A stretch of 64,000 bases of DNA, taken from Cyclobacteriaceae bacterium YHN15. GTDB lineage: Bacteria; Bacteroidota; Bacteroidia; Cytophagales; Cyclobacteriaceae. The DNA is taken from assembly GCA_003797895.1 (NCBI GenBank), contig RKQB01000010.1, forward strand, positions 62,001 to 126,000, given 5' to 3'. Shown in pieces: positions 52,821 through 62,707 of this stretch (position 1 is the stretch's first letter; each line of letters starts with the position of its first letter). The notes below the pieces were generated by a model, which was not told where the DNA came from, did not search any database, and worked only from the letters and a program-made list of their open reading frames with translations. The translations under genes were made by a program, and so were the position numbers.

Positions 52821-53959
52821 GTGTTTGGAAGGAAACTAATCTTTTTGAGATAATCGATTTAATTGGTGGAGGGACTCCAAAGACAACCTTTTCTGAATAT
52901 TGGAATGGAGATATTCCATGGCTATCTGTTGCCGATTTTAACAACGGAAAAAAATATGTATTTGAAACAGAAAAAAAAATAACTGAAAAAGGCTTAACTA
53001 ATAGCAGCACAAAATTTCTGAATAAAGGAGATATAATAATCTCTGCTAGGGGTACAGTGGGGGTCGTGGCAGTTTTAGGAAGAGGAATGACTTTTAATCA
53101 ATCTTGTTATGGCATAAAAGCAAAGCAAGATCTCACTACAAACGAATATGTTTATTATCTTTTAAAATATACAGTTTCCGGTTTCCTTCAAATTGCCCAC
53201 GGTGGAGTCTTTGATACAATCACACGAGACACCTTTAAAGAAATTGAAGTCTCTTTACCCCCTCTTCCCGAACAAACCGCCATCGCCTCAGTCCTCAGCA
53301 GTCTAGACGACAAAATAGACCTGCTGCACCGCCAAAACGTCACCTTAGAAAAGATGGCCGAAACGTTGTTTAGGCAGTGGTTTGTGGAGGAAGCGAAGGA
53401 GGAGTGGGAGGAGGGAACTCTAGGTGAGGTTATTGAAATTTATGACAATCTTAGAATTCCATTATCAAAATTGGAAAGAGATTTAAAAAAAGATGGGGTA
53501 CTTTATCCATATTATGGTGCAGCTCAAATTATGGATTATATCAATGATTATATTTTTGATGGCGAATACATTTTGTTAGGAGAGGATGGAACTGTAAGAA
53601 CTCACGAAGGATATCCTGTATTGCAATATGCCACCGGAAAGTTTTGGGTAAATAATCACACTCATGTTTTAAGAGCCAAACCTCCCTACAATAACTTTTT
53701 CGTTTGGAATTTTCTTAAAAAAACTAATATAGACGAAGTCATTACAGGTGCTGTTCAACCTAAAATTAATCAGACTAATTTAAAGTCGATTCCATTTCCA
53801 AAATTCCCAAAAAATAAAGTGATTGAATTCAATAAAACTATGGATTCAATTTTTAAAAAAGTTAATCAAAATAAAACCAAAATTCAAACCCTCACTGCCA
53901 TGCGCGATAATCTATTGCCGAAGCTGATGAGTGGGGAGGTGAGTGTGGAAATTAATTAA
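52817..53959 (+). CDS. hsdS: type I restriction-modification specificity subunit HsdS
   Basis: 380 residues with the standard two-half layout. TRD1 spans about 1-150 (G-G-G-T-P-K-T near 17-23, G-D-I-I-I-S-A-R-G near 70-78). The first conserved helix spans about 150-195 (L-P-P-L-P-E-Q-T-A-I-A-S-V-L, F-R-Q-W-F). TRD2 spans about 196-340 and starts with W-E-E-G-T-L-G-E-V; the C-terminal helix spans about 340-375 (L-T-A-M-R-D-N-L-L-P-K-L-M-S-G-E). It sets the target sequence of the enzyme. The second half begins with a diverged TRD, suggesting domain exchange. It is 5 bases ahead of the next gene. Confidence 0.93.
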   Translation: MSVWKETNLFEIIDLIGGGTPKTTFSEYWNGDIPWLSVADFNNGKKYVFETEKKITEKGLTNSSTKFLNKGDIIISARGTVGVVAVLGRGMTFNQSCYGIKAKQDLTTNEYVYYLLKYTVSGFLQIAHGGVFDTITRDTFKEIEVSLPPLPEQTAIASVLSSLDDKIDLLHRQNVTLEKMAETLFRQWFVEEAKEEWEEGTLGEVIEIYDNLRIPLSKLERDLKKDGVLYPYYGAAQIMDYINDYIFDGEYILLGEDGTVRTHEGYPVLQYATGKFWVNNHTHVLRAKPPYNNFFVWNFLKKTNIDEVITGAVQPKINQTNLKSIPFPKFPKNKVIEFNKTMDSIFKKVNQNKTKIQTLTAMRDNLLPKLMSGEVSVEIN

Positions 53960-53964
53960 ACACA

Positions 53965-55578
53965 ATGGCGGAAAAAGTAATCAGAAACAACCAAAGCATT
54001 GTACCTTTTTTTGGGGAGCGTCTAAGTTTTATTAGGGGCTTGGACCCTTTGGGCTTGCAAAATACCTCTGATGCAACTTTTTCTATGCTTTTGCCAGGGC
54101 TTAATAACGTAACTGGCCGCATACGCTATTATAGTTTTTACTGTTGGCTGCTCGATGAATACAGCAAGCAAATAGGCAGTACCAATCCCAAAGTCCAGCA
54201 ACAATTTATTCGCAGGGCAGAATATATCATTGCATTGGCTTCTTCCTATTTTGAGGGAGATGCATCCAGTATTCCGGGTAGCTTATATGCCTCTAAGCAA
54301 ATTTCAAAGGACCTGAATACGGTGCATAGTTTACAAGCAGGTACTTTTCAGGAAAATGGCTCTACTACCGATACCTACTGGAAATATCCTTTGGGAGCTT
54401 TTGGTCAGTATTATTTTGGTTCGCTTAGTGATGTTGGCTTAGTAAGCAGACGTGACAATGAAGCCGGGATATATGTGCGAAGCAACAGTCGTGGCAGCGA
54501 GTTTATAAGTGGCGAAGCACTTGCCTCAGCATTCAACAACAATATTGGTTCAGAAGCAAAAACACTGTTTTTCGATTGCATCAAAAAAGGAGAAATAACC
54601 GAAGCTCAGTTAATGGCTTTGTTGCCCAATTTCAACCTAGCACAAGTGCCGCCCAAAACCGATGAACAGCATTACCTTTTAAGTTTGCTCTTACAAAAAG
54701 ACTATCCACTCCGAATAGAAGAAGAACCCACCACGCATAGAAATGCAACGATTAAATTTTTATTGGAGTATGTAAAGTCGTTTGCAGTTGGTTTTAGCAA
54801 CCGTGCCTTTATTTATCAGTGCTATGCCAATAAAGGAATGGTAAACGGTGAAAAACACTTAACCATAATGGGCTGGTATTATTACCAGTTTAATGAATAC
54901 TGGCACTATGCCAATACAGCTATTTTTAATGGCACACTTGCCTATTTGGAGAATACAGCAGGCCCCAACTGGCAACCATTAAAGTCTTTTTTAGATGATG
55001 TTACAAACCAAATAACAGAAGAGTTAAAAACGCTGAATTTAATTGTCTCTGAAAAAGATCCTTTGGTATCGGTTCTAAGTGTGCTTAAACCTAATGAGTA
55101 TGATTTTTTGAATGCTTGTGCCGACAACCAATCTATTAGCCGGGCTACCAATTGGTTTTTGCTGATGTTTTCGCAATACCTGAATCAACGAAACGACCTC
55201 ATTGTTTTAAAAGAATACTCAGAACTGAACGATTTGGGCAAAGATGGTGAAGGTACCCATTATTTCCTCAATGAATTTGCAGCCAAAACAGCAATGCCCA
55301 TTTCACAATATATTTTCGAGTATTTAAACAAAAATATTATTTACCGTCATCAATACGTTGCATTTCGCAAAATGAGAGGAGGAACTCAATCCACACAAAA
55401 GTTCATAATAGAGGACCATCATATACGCTACTTAGGGAATTTTGAAGCCGGTTTTACAGGTCCAAGAATAGGGAATTTAATCAGTTACCTCAAAGATTTG
55501 GGAGCAATTGCTGCCAACAATACCATCACCGATACGGGGGAAAGTTTATTAATAAAATTGACCAATGCAGACAATTGA
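53965..55578 (+). CDS. unrecognised 537-residue protein inside the hsd operon
   Basis: 537 residues without a signal peptide or clear membrane span. The N-terminus has S-I-V-P-F-F-G-E-R-L-S-F-I-R-G-L-D-P-L-G near 11-30 and G-R-I-R-Y-Y-S-F-Y-C-W-L near 51-62. The middle is helical with many aromatic residues (G-W-Y-Y-Y-Q-F-N-E-Y-W near 305-315). The C-terminal ~90 residues (R-Y-L-G-N-F, then T-G-P-R-I-G-N-L-I-S-Y-L-K-D-L-G and T-D-T-G-E-S-L-L) suggest a winged-helix-like end. I do not recognise the family. It overlaps the next PLD-type gene by 14 bases, and the two appear more AT-rich than hsdM and hsdR. It lies where accessory defence genes insert in hsd operons. Confidence 0.7.
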   Translation: MAEKVIRNNQSIVPFFGERLSFIRGLDPLGLQNTSDATFSMLLPGLNNVTGRIRYYSFYCWLLDEYSKQIGSTNPKVQQQFIRRAEYIIALASSYFEGDASSIPGSLYASKQISKDLNTVHSLQAGTFQENGSTTDTYWKYPLGAFGQYYFGSLSDVGLVSRRDNEAGIYVRSNSRGSEFISGEALASAFNNNIGSEAKTLFFDCIKKGEITEAQLMALLPNFNLAQVPPKTDEQHYLLSLLLQKDYPLRIEEEPTTHRNATIKFLLEYVKSFAVGFSNRAFIYQCYANKGMVNGEKHLTIMGWYYYQFNEYWHYANTAIFNGTLAYLENTAGPNWQPLKSFLDDVTNQITEELKTLNLIVSEKDPLVSVLSVLKPNEYDFLNACADNQSISRATNWFLLMFSQYLNQRNDLIVLKEYSELNDLGKDGEGTHYFLNEFAAKTAMPISQYIFEYLNKNIIYRHQYVAFRKMRGGTQSTQKFIIEDHHIRYLGNFEAGFTGPRIGNLISYLKDLGAIAANNTITDTGESLLIKLTNADN

Positions 55579-58234
55579 CAGACGGAACATATTGGAGCTT
55601 ATTGGTAAGCATCGGGGTAAATATCATTCATGTATTTTAACCTGCTATAATTTTGATTTTTCTTTTTTTGAAGAAAGAGTTTTGCCTGTTTTTCGAACAG
55701 CAAACATTAAAAACGTAAATGTACTTGCCGATGGCATCTATTTGGAGCAGGCTCAGGAAATGACCACCGGCAAAGAATTTCAACATAACAAAACCTATAA
55801 TTTTTTACCTGTTTATGAAAGGGGTGTATTTCATCCCAAAATAATGATGTTGACAGGTTTAAAGCATGGTTTACTGATTATAGGCTCGGGCAATATCACT
55901 TCTTCTGGTTTAAGTACCAACGATGAAATATGGGGAGCCTTCCATTTGGATACTAGTGAAAATGAGAATGCGGCTTTGTTTGCTGAAGCGTGGAAGTATT
56001 TGGAAACTTTTACGACAATCAACTATGGTTTTTTGCCACAGAAAATAGAGTGGATAAAAAAATATTCACCTTGGCTTGACGCATTGCCGCAAACAAAAGG
56101 CTCTATCGAATTAAATTCACTCAATCAAAACATTCAATTCCTGAGTAATAGCCCCAACCAATCCATTTATCAGCAATTAGTGGCTTCTGTTTCTTCCGAA
56201 AACCTAAAAATATTAACGGTTGTTTCTCCTTACTTTGATAAAAGTGGTGGTCTGTTAAAACAGCTATTGGATGACTTCAACCCGGCAACATTCAATTGTA
56301 TTGTCGATACCAACTCGGGCTTATTACCTACCGATTTTAGCCAAGAGGAACGTAACAGAATTGATTTTTACGATTGGCAGCATTGCATGGAGGATTACAC
56401 TAGCGAAGTAAACCGATTACACGCTAAAATTTTTCTTTTTTCATATTCCGATGGTTCCGAAAAAATGCTCTTAGGTAGTGCGAATGCTTCCTTGGCAGGA
56501 ATGGGAAGTTTAACTGGACAAGCAGCCAATGCAGAAGCTGGTATATTAATCAGTCGCAAACAATCTGGCAACTGGCTAAAAGAACTTAGAATAAAACTAA
56601 CAGAAACTGCTATCAATATTTCCAGATATTCCAATATAAGCGGTTTATTTAGTTCGGCTCAGCAGAAAAGCAATTATCCTTTACGCATTTTGTATTCAGA
56701 ACTCAAAGGCAGCGAAATAACCTGCTATTTAAATAAAGTGGCAGATAAAACTGTATCTATGGTGGTGTTATCACGCAATGGAATAATTACTGAAACAGTA
56801 GGAGTTTCATTGGTTGAAAAAGCTGCAACGGGAAAGGTATCAGATATTAACGCTGTGTTTAAAGTGTATTTGGTAAACGCTGAGGGTGAAAGAGTAAGCA
56901 ACCATTCCATTACACATAGATTGGAAATGCTCCTTCGCTGCAATCCTGACCCAACTCAGGAAAAATTTGATGCACTATTGGAGCAGGATTTTCCCAATGG
57001 TGATGGAGTTACAGTGTTACTTGAATTTGTGGATTATAATTGGGTAGATGATGATACAGAAAGCCCATTGGATTATAAAAGAATATCAGGAGGCAGAAAA
57101 CTGAAAGGCAAAGACGAGAAAGAAGAAAAAAAGTATCAAACCTTATCCAAAGAGGAGTTTAATAAAGTCAATGCGGAGATATTGATGAAGCAAAGCGGTC
57201 TGTTGACATCAGCCAACGTTAAACTTGCGGACTTTTTAAACTTAGTCTTATCGGGCGAATCCCATAAAGAAGCAGATTACAACGAAAGTGAAGAACAGAA
57301 ACTTTTGGAAGATGAAGAACAAAAAGGGGAAGGTGCTGATGTACAAACAAAATCAAAACCTAAAGCCATTGCGCTTAAAGAAAAGAGGGCATTGGTCAAA
57401 TATTTTGGCAAGTTAGATAACTTGTATACCAATAAGCTAGATAAAGTGTATGAGGCAAAAGCACTTACTGTAACTCCCGATGAGCCGATTACCATAAAAT
57501 CAATTTCCAAAATGCTGATAGCCTTGCAGCTTGTTCATATTTATCATGGCAAAAAATTCATAACCCAATTAGATGAAAAAGAAGAATCTTCTTTAAAAGA
57601 GGAAAAATACTTATTGGATGGGAATTTAAATGACAAATACGATACTATCAAAGGATTTGTAGTAAACGTATTGGGGAAATTTTTGCTACTATCTACAGCA
57701 GGTATTAATTCATACGATTATGATATTTTGAATGAAAAAATGAGGCATTACCGACAGCAAGTGTTTGAAAAAGCACTTTTTCTGATTCTTAACTGGAAAA
57801 CGGACGAAGAATTGAAGTATAGGTTAACTCTCTTACTGAATCTGCATTACTATATCGAGCCAAACGAGATTATTGATGACGAATGGCTTAAGAAAACAAA
57901 AGGAAGGATTGAAGACCACATCAAAACCAGCAAGTACAACTCAACATACCTGGACGATAATTCGGAATATTATTTTAAAAAGTTTTTGATAAAATATGAG
58001 TTATGGCTTAATTTATTCAAGGGGCCTGATAAGCAACTCTTAATAAAAGATACTTCATCTGTAAGTAAGGGAGATGTAATTTTTAACAGTAAAATGGGCT
58101 TTAATCACATTCATAACATTGTAAGCCAAAATCCTTTTATTTTTGATTTAAAAAGAGATGGATATGTTTTTACTGACAGTGGATACATCCTTGAAAAAAT
58201 AACCTATGGCAATAAATATATAAACTATTCATGA
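55565..58234 (+). CDS. PLD-superfamily protein with two HxK...N motifs, in hsd operon
   Basis: 889 residues. Residues about 1-330 hold two PLD-like halves. The first motif is F-H-P-K with His90, Lys92 and, 18 residues after the Lys, Asn110 in G-S-G-N. The second is L-H-A-K with His286, Lys288 and Asn307 in G-S-A-N. The Asp of classical HKD is replaced by Thr and Ser, so these are HKN sites as in Tdp1 or BfiI/NgoFVII-type nucleases. A strand-rich segment (about 370-480), a charged Lys/Glu linker (about 505-620), and a helical C-terminal domain follow. It overlaps its predecessor by 14 bases and hsdR by 4. Likely a nuclease or phosphodiesterase acting with the 537-residue protein. Confidence 0.75.
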   Translation: MQTIDRRNILELIGKHRGKYHSCILTCYNFDFSFFEERVLPVFRTANIKNVNVLADGIYLEQAQEMTTGKEFQHNKTYNFLPVYERGVFHPKIMMLTGLKHGLLIIGSGNITSSGLSTNDEIWGAFHLDTSENENAALFAEAWKYLETFTTINYGFLPQKIEWIKKYSPWLDALPQTKGSIELNSLNQNIQFLSNSPNQSIYQQLVASVSSENLKILTVVSPYFDKSGGLLKQLLDDFNPATFNCIVDTNSGLLPTDFSQEERNRIDFYDWQHCMEDYTSEVNRLHAKIFLFSYSDGSEKMLLGSANASLAGMGSLTGQAANAEAGILISRKQSGNWLKELRIKLTETAINISRYSNISGLFSSAQQKSNYPLRILYSELKGSEITCYLNKVADKTVSMVVLSRNGIITETVGVSLVEKAATGKVSDINAVFKVYLVNAEGERVSNHSITHRLEMLLRCNPDPTQEKFDALLEQDFPNGDGVTVLLEFVDYNWVDDDTESPLDYKRISGGRKLKGKDEKEEKKYQTLSKEEFNKVNAEILMKQSGLLTSANVKLADFLNLVLSGESHKEADYNESEEQKLLEDEEQKGEGADVQTKSKPKAIALKEKRALVKYFGKLDNLYTNKLDKVYEAKALTVTPDEPITIKSISKMLIALQLVHIYHGKKFITQLDEKEESSLKEEKYLLDGNLNDKYDTIKGFVVNVLGKFLLLSTAGINSYDYDILNEKMRHYRQQVFEKALFLILNWKTDEELKYRLTLLLNLHYYIEPNEIIDDEWLKKTKGRIEDHIKTSKYNSTYLDDNSEYYFKKFLIKYELWLNLFKGPDKQLLIKDTSSVSKGDVIFNSKMGFNHIHNIVSQNPFIFDLKRDGYVFTDSGYILEKITYGNKYINYS

Positions 58235-61200
58235 CTCGCATCACCGAAAATATCATCGAGGCCTTTGCCATTGAGTTGCTGACCAAGCTTGGTTATGACT
58301 ATGTCTATGCACCGGAGATTGCACCTGATGCGGAGTCGCCGGAGCGGGATACTTTTGGGCAGGTGTTGTTGGTAGGTAGGTTGCAGGCTGCGGTGAGAAG
58401 AAACAATCCCGGCATTCCTCCTGATGTACAGGCCGAAGCCCTCAAGGAAATACAAAGGATAGCTTCCCCTGAGCTACTTGCCAATAATGAAGTTTTTCAC
58501 AGGTATCTTACCGAAGGTATTCCCGTTTCCAAGCGGGTGGACGGAGACGACAGGGGAGACAGGGTGTGGCTGATTGATTTTAAGGATCCACTTAACAATG
58601 AATTTGTCGTAGCCAATCAGTTTACCATTATCGAGAACGGAGCAAATAAACGCCCCGATGTCCTGCTTTTTGTCAATGGGATTCCTTTAGTGCTTTTGGA
58701 ACTGAAAAACGCAGCAGATGAAAAGACCACCTGTCATTCAGCTTTTAGACAGGTAGAAACCTATAAAGCCATTATTTCCAGCCTTTTCACATACAATGGT
58801 TTTGTAATCATTTCAGATGGATTGGAAGCCAAAGCAGGTTCCATTTCCGCTGGCTTTAGCCGCTTTATGTCCTGGAAATCTGCAGATGGTAAAGCCGAAG
58901 CCTCACATCTTGTCAGTCAGTTGGAAACCCTGATTCAGGGCATGTTGAACAAGGAAACCCTGATAGACCTGATCAGGCACTTTATTGTTTTTGAAAAATC
59001 CAAAAATACGGATGCTGAGACAGGAATCACCACCATCACTACAGTAAAAAAGTTAGCAGCTTACCACCAATACTATGCGGTCAATCGGGCAGTGGAATCC
59101 ACCTTAAGGGCTACGGGTTATACCATTTCCCAAGATGAACCTTTAAGCTTGGTAGCAGAACCTCCCGAGGGTTATGGTTTGCCCGGAGTCAAAAACCAAC
59201 CCATTGGCGACAGAAAAGGGGGAGTGGTCTGGCACACACAGGGAAGCGGAAAATCCCTGTCCATGGTTTTCTACACCGGAAAAATCGTCTTGGCCTTGGA
59301 TAATCCCACCATTTTGGTCATCACAGACCGTAATGATTTGGACGACCAATTGTTTGACACCTTTGCAGCCTCTAAACAATTGCTCAGACAGGAACCTGTA
59401 CAGGCAGATGACCGAAACCAATTGAAAGACCTGTTGAAAGTGGCTTCGGGCGGTGTGGTCTTTACCACCATACAGAAGTTCCAGCCTGAGGAGGGAAATG
59501 TCTATGAAATGCTTTCCGACAGAAAGAATATAGTGGTCATCGCAGATGAAGCACACCGTACACAATACGGATTCAGGGCAAAAACCATTGATGCTAAAGA
59601 CGGAAAGGGAAATGTGGTTGGAAAGAAGATTGTCTATGGTTTTGCCAAATATATGCGGGATGCTTTGCCCAATGCCACCTATTTGGGTTTTACCGGAACA
59701 CCCATTGAAAACACAGACGTAAACACCCCGGCAGTATTCGGTAACTATGTGGACATCTATGACATAGCCCAGGCTGTAGAAGATGGTGCAACTGTTCGGA
59801 TCTATTACGAAAGCCGACTGGCAAAAGTGAACCTGAGCGAAGAAGGTAAACAATTGGTGGATGACTTGGATGATGAACTGGAACAGGAAGACCTCACCAA
59901 TACCCAAAAAGCCAAAGCCAAATGGACACAGTTGGAAGCCTTGGTCGGAAGTGAAAACAGGGTAAAGAACATTGCCCAAGATATTGTTACCCACTTTAGC
60001 CAAAGGCAGGAAGTATTTGAAGGCAAAGGGATGATTGTTTCCATGAGCCGCAGGATTGCAGCCGATTTGTATGAAGCCATTATTGCGCTGAAACCTGAAT
60101 GGCATTCAGACGATTTGAATAAAGGCGTCATTAAAGTGGTCATGACTTCCGCATCTTCCGACGGTCCGAAAATTGCAAAACACCATACCACCAAAGATCA
60201 AAGAAGGACCCTGGCCGAAAGAATGAAAAATCCTGATGACGAATTGCAGTTGGTCATCGTTCGGGATATGTGGCTGACTGGTTTTGACGCACCAAGCATG
60301 CACACCCTTTACATTGACAAGCCCATGAAAGGGCATAACTTGATGCAGGCCATTGCAAGGGTAAACAGGGTTTACAAAGACAAACCGGGCGGATTGATTG
60401 TGGATTATCTGGGAATTGCAGCCGACCTGAAAAAAGCCCTGGCGTTTTATTCTGATGCAGGTGGCAAGGGTGATCCGACCATTTTGCAGGAGCAAGCTGT
60501 TCATTTGATGTTGGAAAAACTGGAAGTTGTCTCTCAGATGTTCCATAATTTTGGATATGAGGATTATTTTGAAGCTGTCACATCCAAAAAGCTTTCCATG
60601 ATTTTGGCAGCAGAGGAACATATTTTGGGTTTGGAAGATGGGAAGAAAAGGTATATCAATGAAGTCACGGCTTTATCAAAGGCTTTTGCCATTGCCATTC
60701 CACATGACCAGGCAATGGATGCCAAGGACGAGATTTCATTTTTTCAGGCCGTAAAAGCCAGATTGGCAAAATTTGACAGTTCAGGATCTGGCAAAACTGA
60801 CGAAGAAATAGAAACCACTATCCGGCAGGTCATTGACAAGGCTTTGGTTTCCGAACAGGTTATTGATGTTTTTGATGCCGCAGGAATTAAGAAGCCTGAT
60901 ATTTCAATTCTTTCAGAAGATTTTTTAATGGAGCTGAAAGGAATGGAACATAAGAATGTTGCCTTGGAAGTGTTGAAGAAACTCCTGAATGATGAAATAA
61001 AATCAAGGGCCAAAAAGAACTTGGTCAAGAGCAGGACATTTTTAGAGATGCTGGAAAACTCTATCAAGAAATACCACAATAAAATCCTGACAGCTGCCGA
61101 AGTTATTGACGAGTTAATACACCTGAGCAAGGACATTGTAGAAATGGACAATGAAGCAAAGCACATGGGCTTGACTGATTTTGAATATGCTTTTTACACC

Positions 61201-61455
61201 GCAGTTGCCAATAACGACAGTGCTAAAGAACTCATGCAGCAGGATAAGTTAAGAGAACTAGCCGTAGTCCTGACAGAAACCATCAGACAGAACGCCTCCA
61301 TCGACTGGACCATAAAGGAAAGCGTAAAAGCAAAGCTGAAAGTGGCAGTCAAAAGACTTCTAAGGAAATACGGCTATCCACCTGACATGCAAATGTTGGC
61401 TACGGAGACGGTTTTGAAACAGGCTGAGATGATAGCGAGTGAAATTACTAGGTAG
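58231..61455 (+). CDS. hsdR: type I restriction enzyme motor/nuclease subunit HsdR
   Basis: 1074 residues. The N-terminal nuclease has the R-P-D-V-L-L-F and L-E-L-K-N pair (Asp143, Glu157, Lys159) of a PD-(D/E)xK site. The translocase has Walker A G-S-G-K-S (338-342), DEAH at 439-442, G-F-T-G-T-P-I near 486-492, and the motif VI region Q-A-I-A-R-V-N-R near 705-712. A helical C-terminus of about 300 residues follows. It cleaves unmodified DNA after translocation when joined to M2S. It overlaps the PLD-type gene by ATGA. Every catalytic site appears intact, although hsdM carries a stop. Confidence 0.96.
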   Translation: MTRITENIIEAFAIELLTKLGYDYVYAPEIAPDAESPERDTFGQVLLVGRLQAAVRRNNPGIPPDVQAEALKEIQRIASPELLANNEVFHRYLTEGIPVSKRVDGDDRGDRVWLIDFKDPLNNEFVVANQFTIIENGANKRPDVLLFVNGIPLVLLELKNAADEKTTCHSAFRQVETYKAIISSLFTYNGFVIISDGLEAKAGSISAGFSRFMSWKSADGKAEASHLVSQLETLIQGMLNKETLIDLIRHFIVFEKSKNTDAETGITTITTVKKLAAYHQYYAVNRAVESTLRATGYTISQDEPLSLVAEPPEGYGLPGVKNQPIGDRKGGVVWHTQGSGKSLSMVFYTGKIVLALDNPTILVITDRNDLDDQLFDTFAASKQLLRQEPVQADDRNQLKDLLKVASGGVVFTTIQKFQPEEGNVYEMLSDRKNIVVIADEAHRTQYGFRAKTIDAKDGKGNVVGKKIVYGFAKYMRDALPNATYLGFTGTPIENTDVNTPAVFGNYVDIYDIAQAVEDGATVRIYYESRLAKVNLSEEGKQLVDDLDDELEQEDLTNTQKAKAKWTQLEALVGSENRVKNIAQDIVTHFSQRQEVFEGKGMIVSMSRRIAADLYEAIIALKPEWHSDDLNKGVIKVVMTSASSDGPKIAKHHTTKDQRRTLAERMKNPDDELQLVIVRDMWLTGFDAPSMHTLYIDKPMKGHNLMQAIARVNRVYKDKPGGLIVDYLGIAADLKKALAFYSDAGGKGDPTILQEQAVHLMLEKLEVVSQMFHNFGYEDYFEAVTSKKLSMILAAEEHILGLEDGKKRYINEVTALSKAFAIAIPHDQAMDAKDEISFFQAVKARLAKFDSSGSGKTDEEIETTIRQVIDKALVSEQVIDVFDAAGIKKPDISILSEDFLMELKGMEHKNVALEVLKKLLNDEIKSRAKKNLVKSRTFLEMLENSIKKYHNKILTAAEVIDELIHLSKDIVEMDNEAKHMGLTDFEYAFYTAVANNDSAKELMQQDKLRELAVVLTETIRQNASIDWTIKESVKAKLKVAVKRLLRKYGYPPDMQMLATETVLKQAEMIASEITR

Positions 61456-61684
61456 AAAGCCCAAATCTGAGTGAAGATTTGCTAAGGAGTTAAGTGTAGA
61501 TTTCTTTCAGTGGATTCTAAATAAAACTTTTTAGCAACCTCCAATTTTACATAAAAGAGCCTTCAATCTTACACACCCGCCAAATGGCTTTTAATAAAAT
61601 TAACCTTTAAGCTACAATGATTAAAGCCATTCTCTTCGTCTCTAAGTCTTTCAAACTCTCATTCTATTTATCATTAGAATTCAA

Positions 61685-62707
61685 CTACATCATATAATCA
61701 AAACACTTTAACACCCTGCTTCTTTGGCTTCTTTTTCTTGGGTCTCCCATTAAGAACTGATACCTCAAAGAAATTTCATGGGCACCTCTTGTCTGATTTC
61801 CAATATTGGAAATCATAAAATCATAACTGTAACCGATTACAAAACCTGTCTCAAATGCAAGACCCAAAAGAAAAACAATGGAATCCTGATTGGGCATAGA
61901 TCTGACACCGGGTATGCCTCTGTAACCCAGACCTGAAATTACCCCTTTGTACATCAATTGGGTACCTATATCCAATTGTTGGAATGGTCCTTGATTCTTG
62001 TAATTTACTAATATAGAGGCCTGATTATCGAACTTCGATCCGAAATAATCATTGGCACCAAGGGGGAAAGTATAACCGCCATGAACACTCCACTTGACAG
62101 GCATATAACCGATTTCATCATCTGGAAAAAAGCTCAGATTTGGGCGGTTAACGTGGTGTGCTGAAGCTCCCAGCCAGAAGGTTTCTCCTACAAGCAATCC
62201 TCCAAATGAAATGTCAAGGTAAGTATAAGGTTCAAAATCTGGAATGTCATCAATGGACGTTGGGTTTACTGTGCGATTGAATAAATCAACCTGATCTCCA
62301 AATAAAATATTGTCCAATGTTGCACTCCTTCTGAAAATGCCCATTTGGGTTCCCATTCTGAAATTTAATGTTTCGGTCAGTTGGAGATTGTAGGCATAGA
62401 ATAAGGAAATATCTGAGGTATTGATCTGCATATTGGATTCCTGAAAGCTGTTCACGGCAATACCCATTCCACTCTTCAAGTCATAACTGTAGTGGTCAAA
62501 ATAAGCAGAATAAGCATTGAAATCATGGGTTAAACCGGGCCATTGCTTGCGGTAATTGACACCAACCCTGGACAGCTCTGTACTTCCCGCCATAGCGGGA
62601 TTAAGGTATAAGGGAGCCGCATAAAACTGAGAATAATGAAAATCTTGGGCCATCGCTGACAAAACCAAAATCAAATAAACAAACCCACTTAAGACTATCT
62701 TTCTCAT
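61685..62707 (-). CDS. PorP/SprF-family type IX secretion outer membrane protein
   Basis: 340 residues with a signal peptide (about 1-20, ending M-A-Q). The PorP/SprF start is H-Y-S-Q-F-Y-A-A-P-L-Y-L-N-P-A-M-A-G near 24-41, followed by alternating barrel strands. SprF-like proteins are needed for surface display of a partner adhesin encoded next to them; here the adhesin gene ends one base away (ATG start overlaps the stop). The C-terminus ends D-P-R-K-R-S-Q-R-S-R, more basic than usual for the family. The function is inferred from the pairing. Confidence 0.92.
   Translation of the reverse strand: MRKIVLSGFVYLILVLSAMAQDFHYSQFYAAPLYLNPAMAGSTELSRVGVNYRKQWPGLTHDFNAYSAYFDHYSYDLKSGMGIAVNSFQESNMQINTSDISLFYAYNLQLTETLNFRMGTQMGIFRRSATLDNILFGDQVDLFNRTVNPTSIDDIPDFEPYTYLDISFGGLLVGETFWLGASAHHVNRPNLSFFPDDEIGYMPVKWSVHGGYTFPLGANDYFGSKFDNQASILVNYKNQGPFQQLDIGTQLMYKGVISGLGYRGIPGVRSMPNQDSIVFLLGLAFETGFVIGYSYDFMISNIGNQTRGAHEISLRYQFLMGDPRKRSQRSRVLKCFDYMM

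Noticed and set aside
53965..58234. Assignment of the module to BREX, DISARM or Mokosh
   Set aside because: Those systems have their own hallmark genes (PglZ, DrmA/DrmB, or RNA helicase proteins) which are absent here; only the PLD-like fold is shared.
59143..60105. 320-codon ORF antisense to hsdR
   Set aside because: It is a shadow of the HsdR frame with no recognisable domain; the sense frame has all the type I motor motifs.
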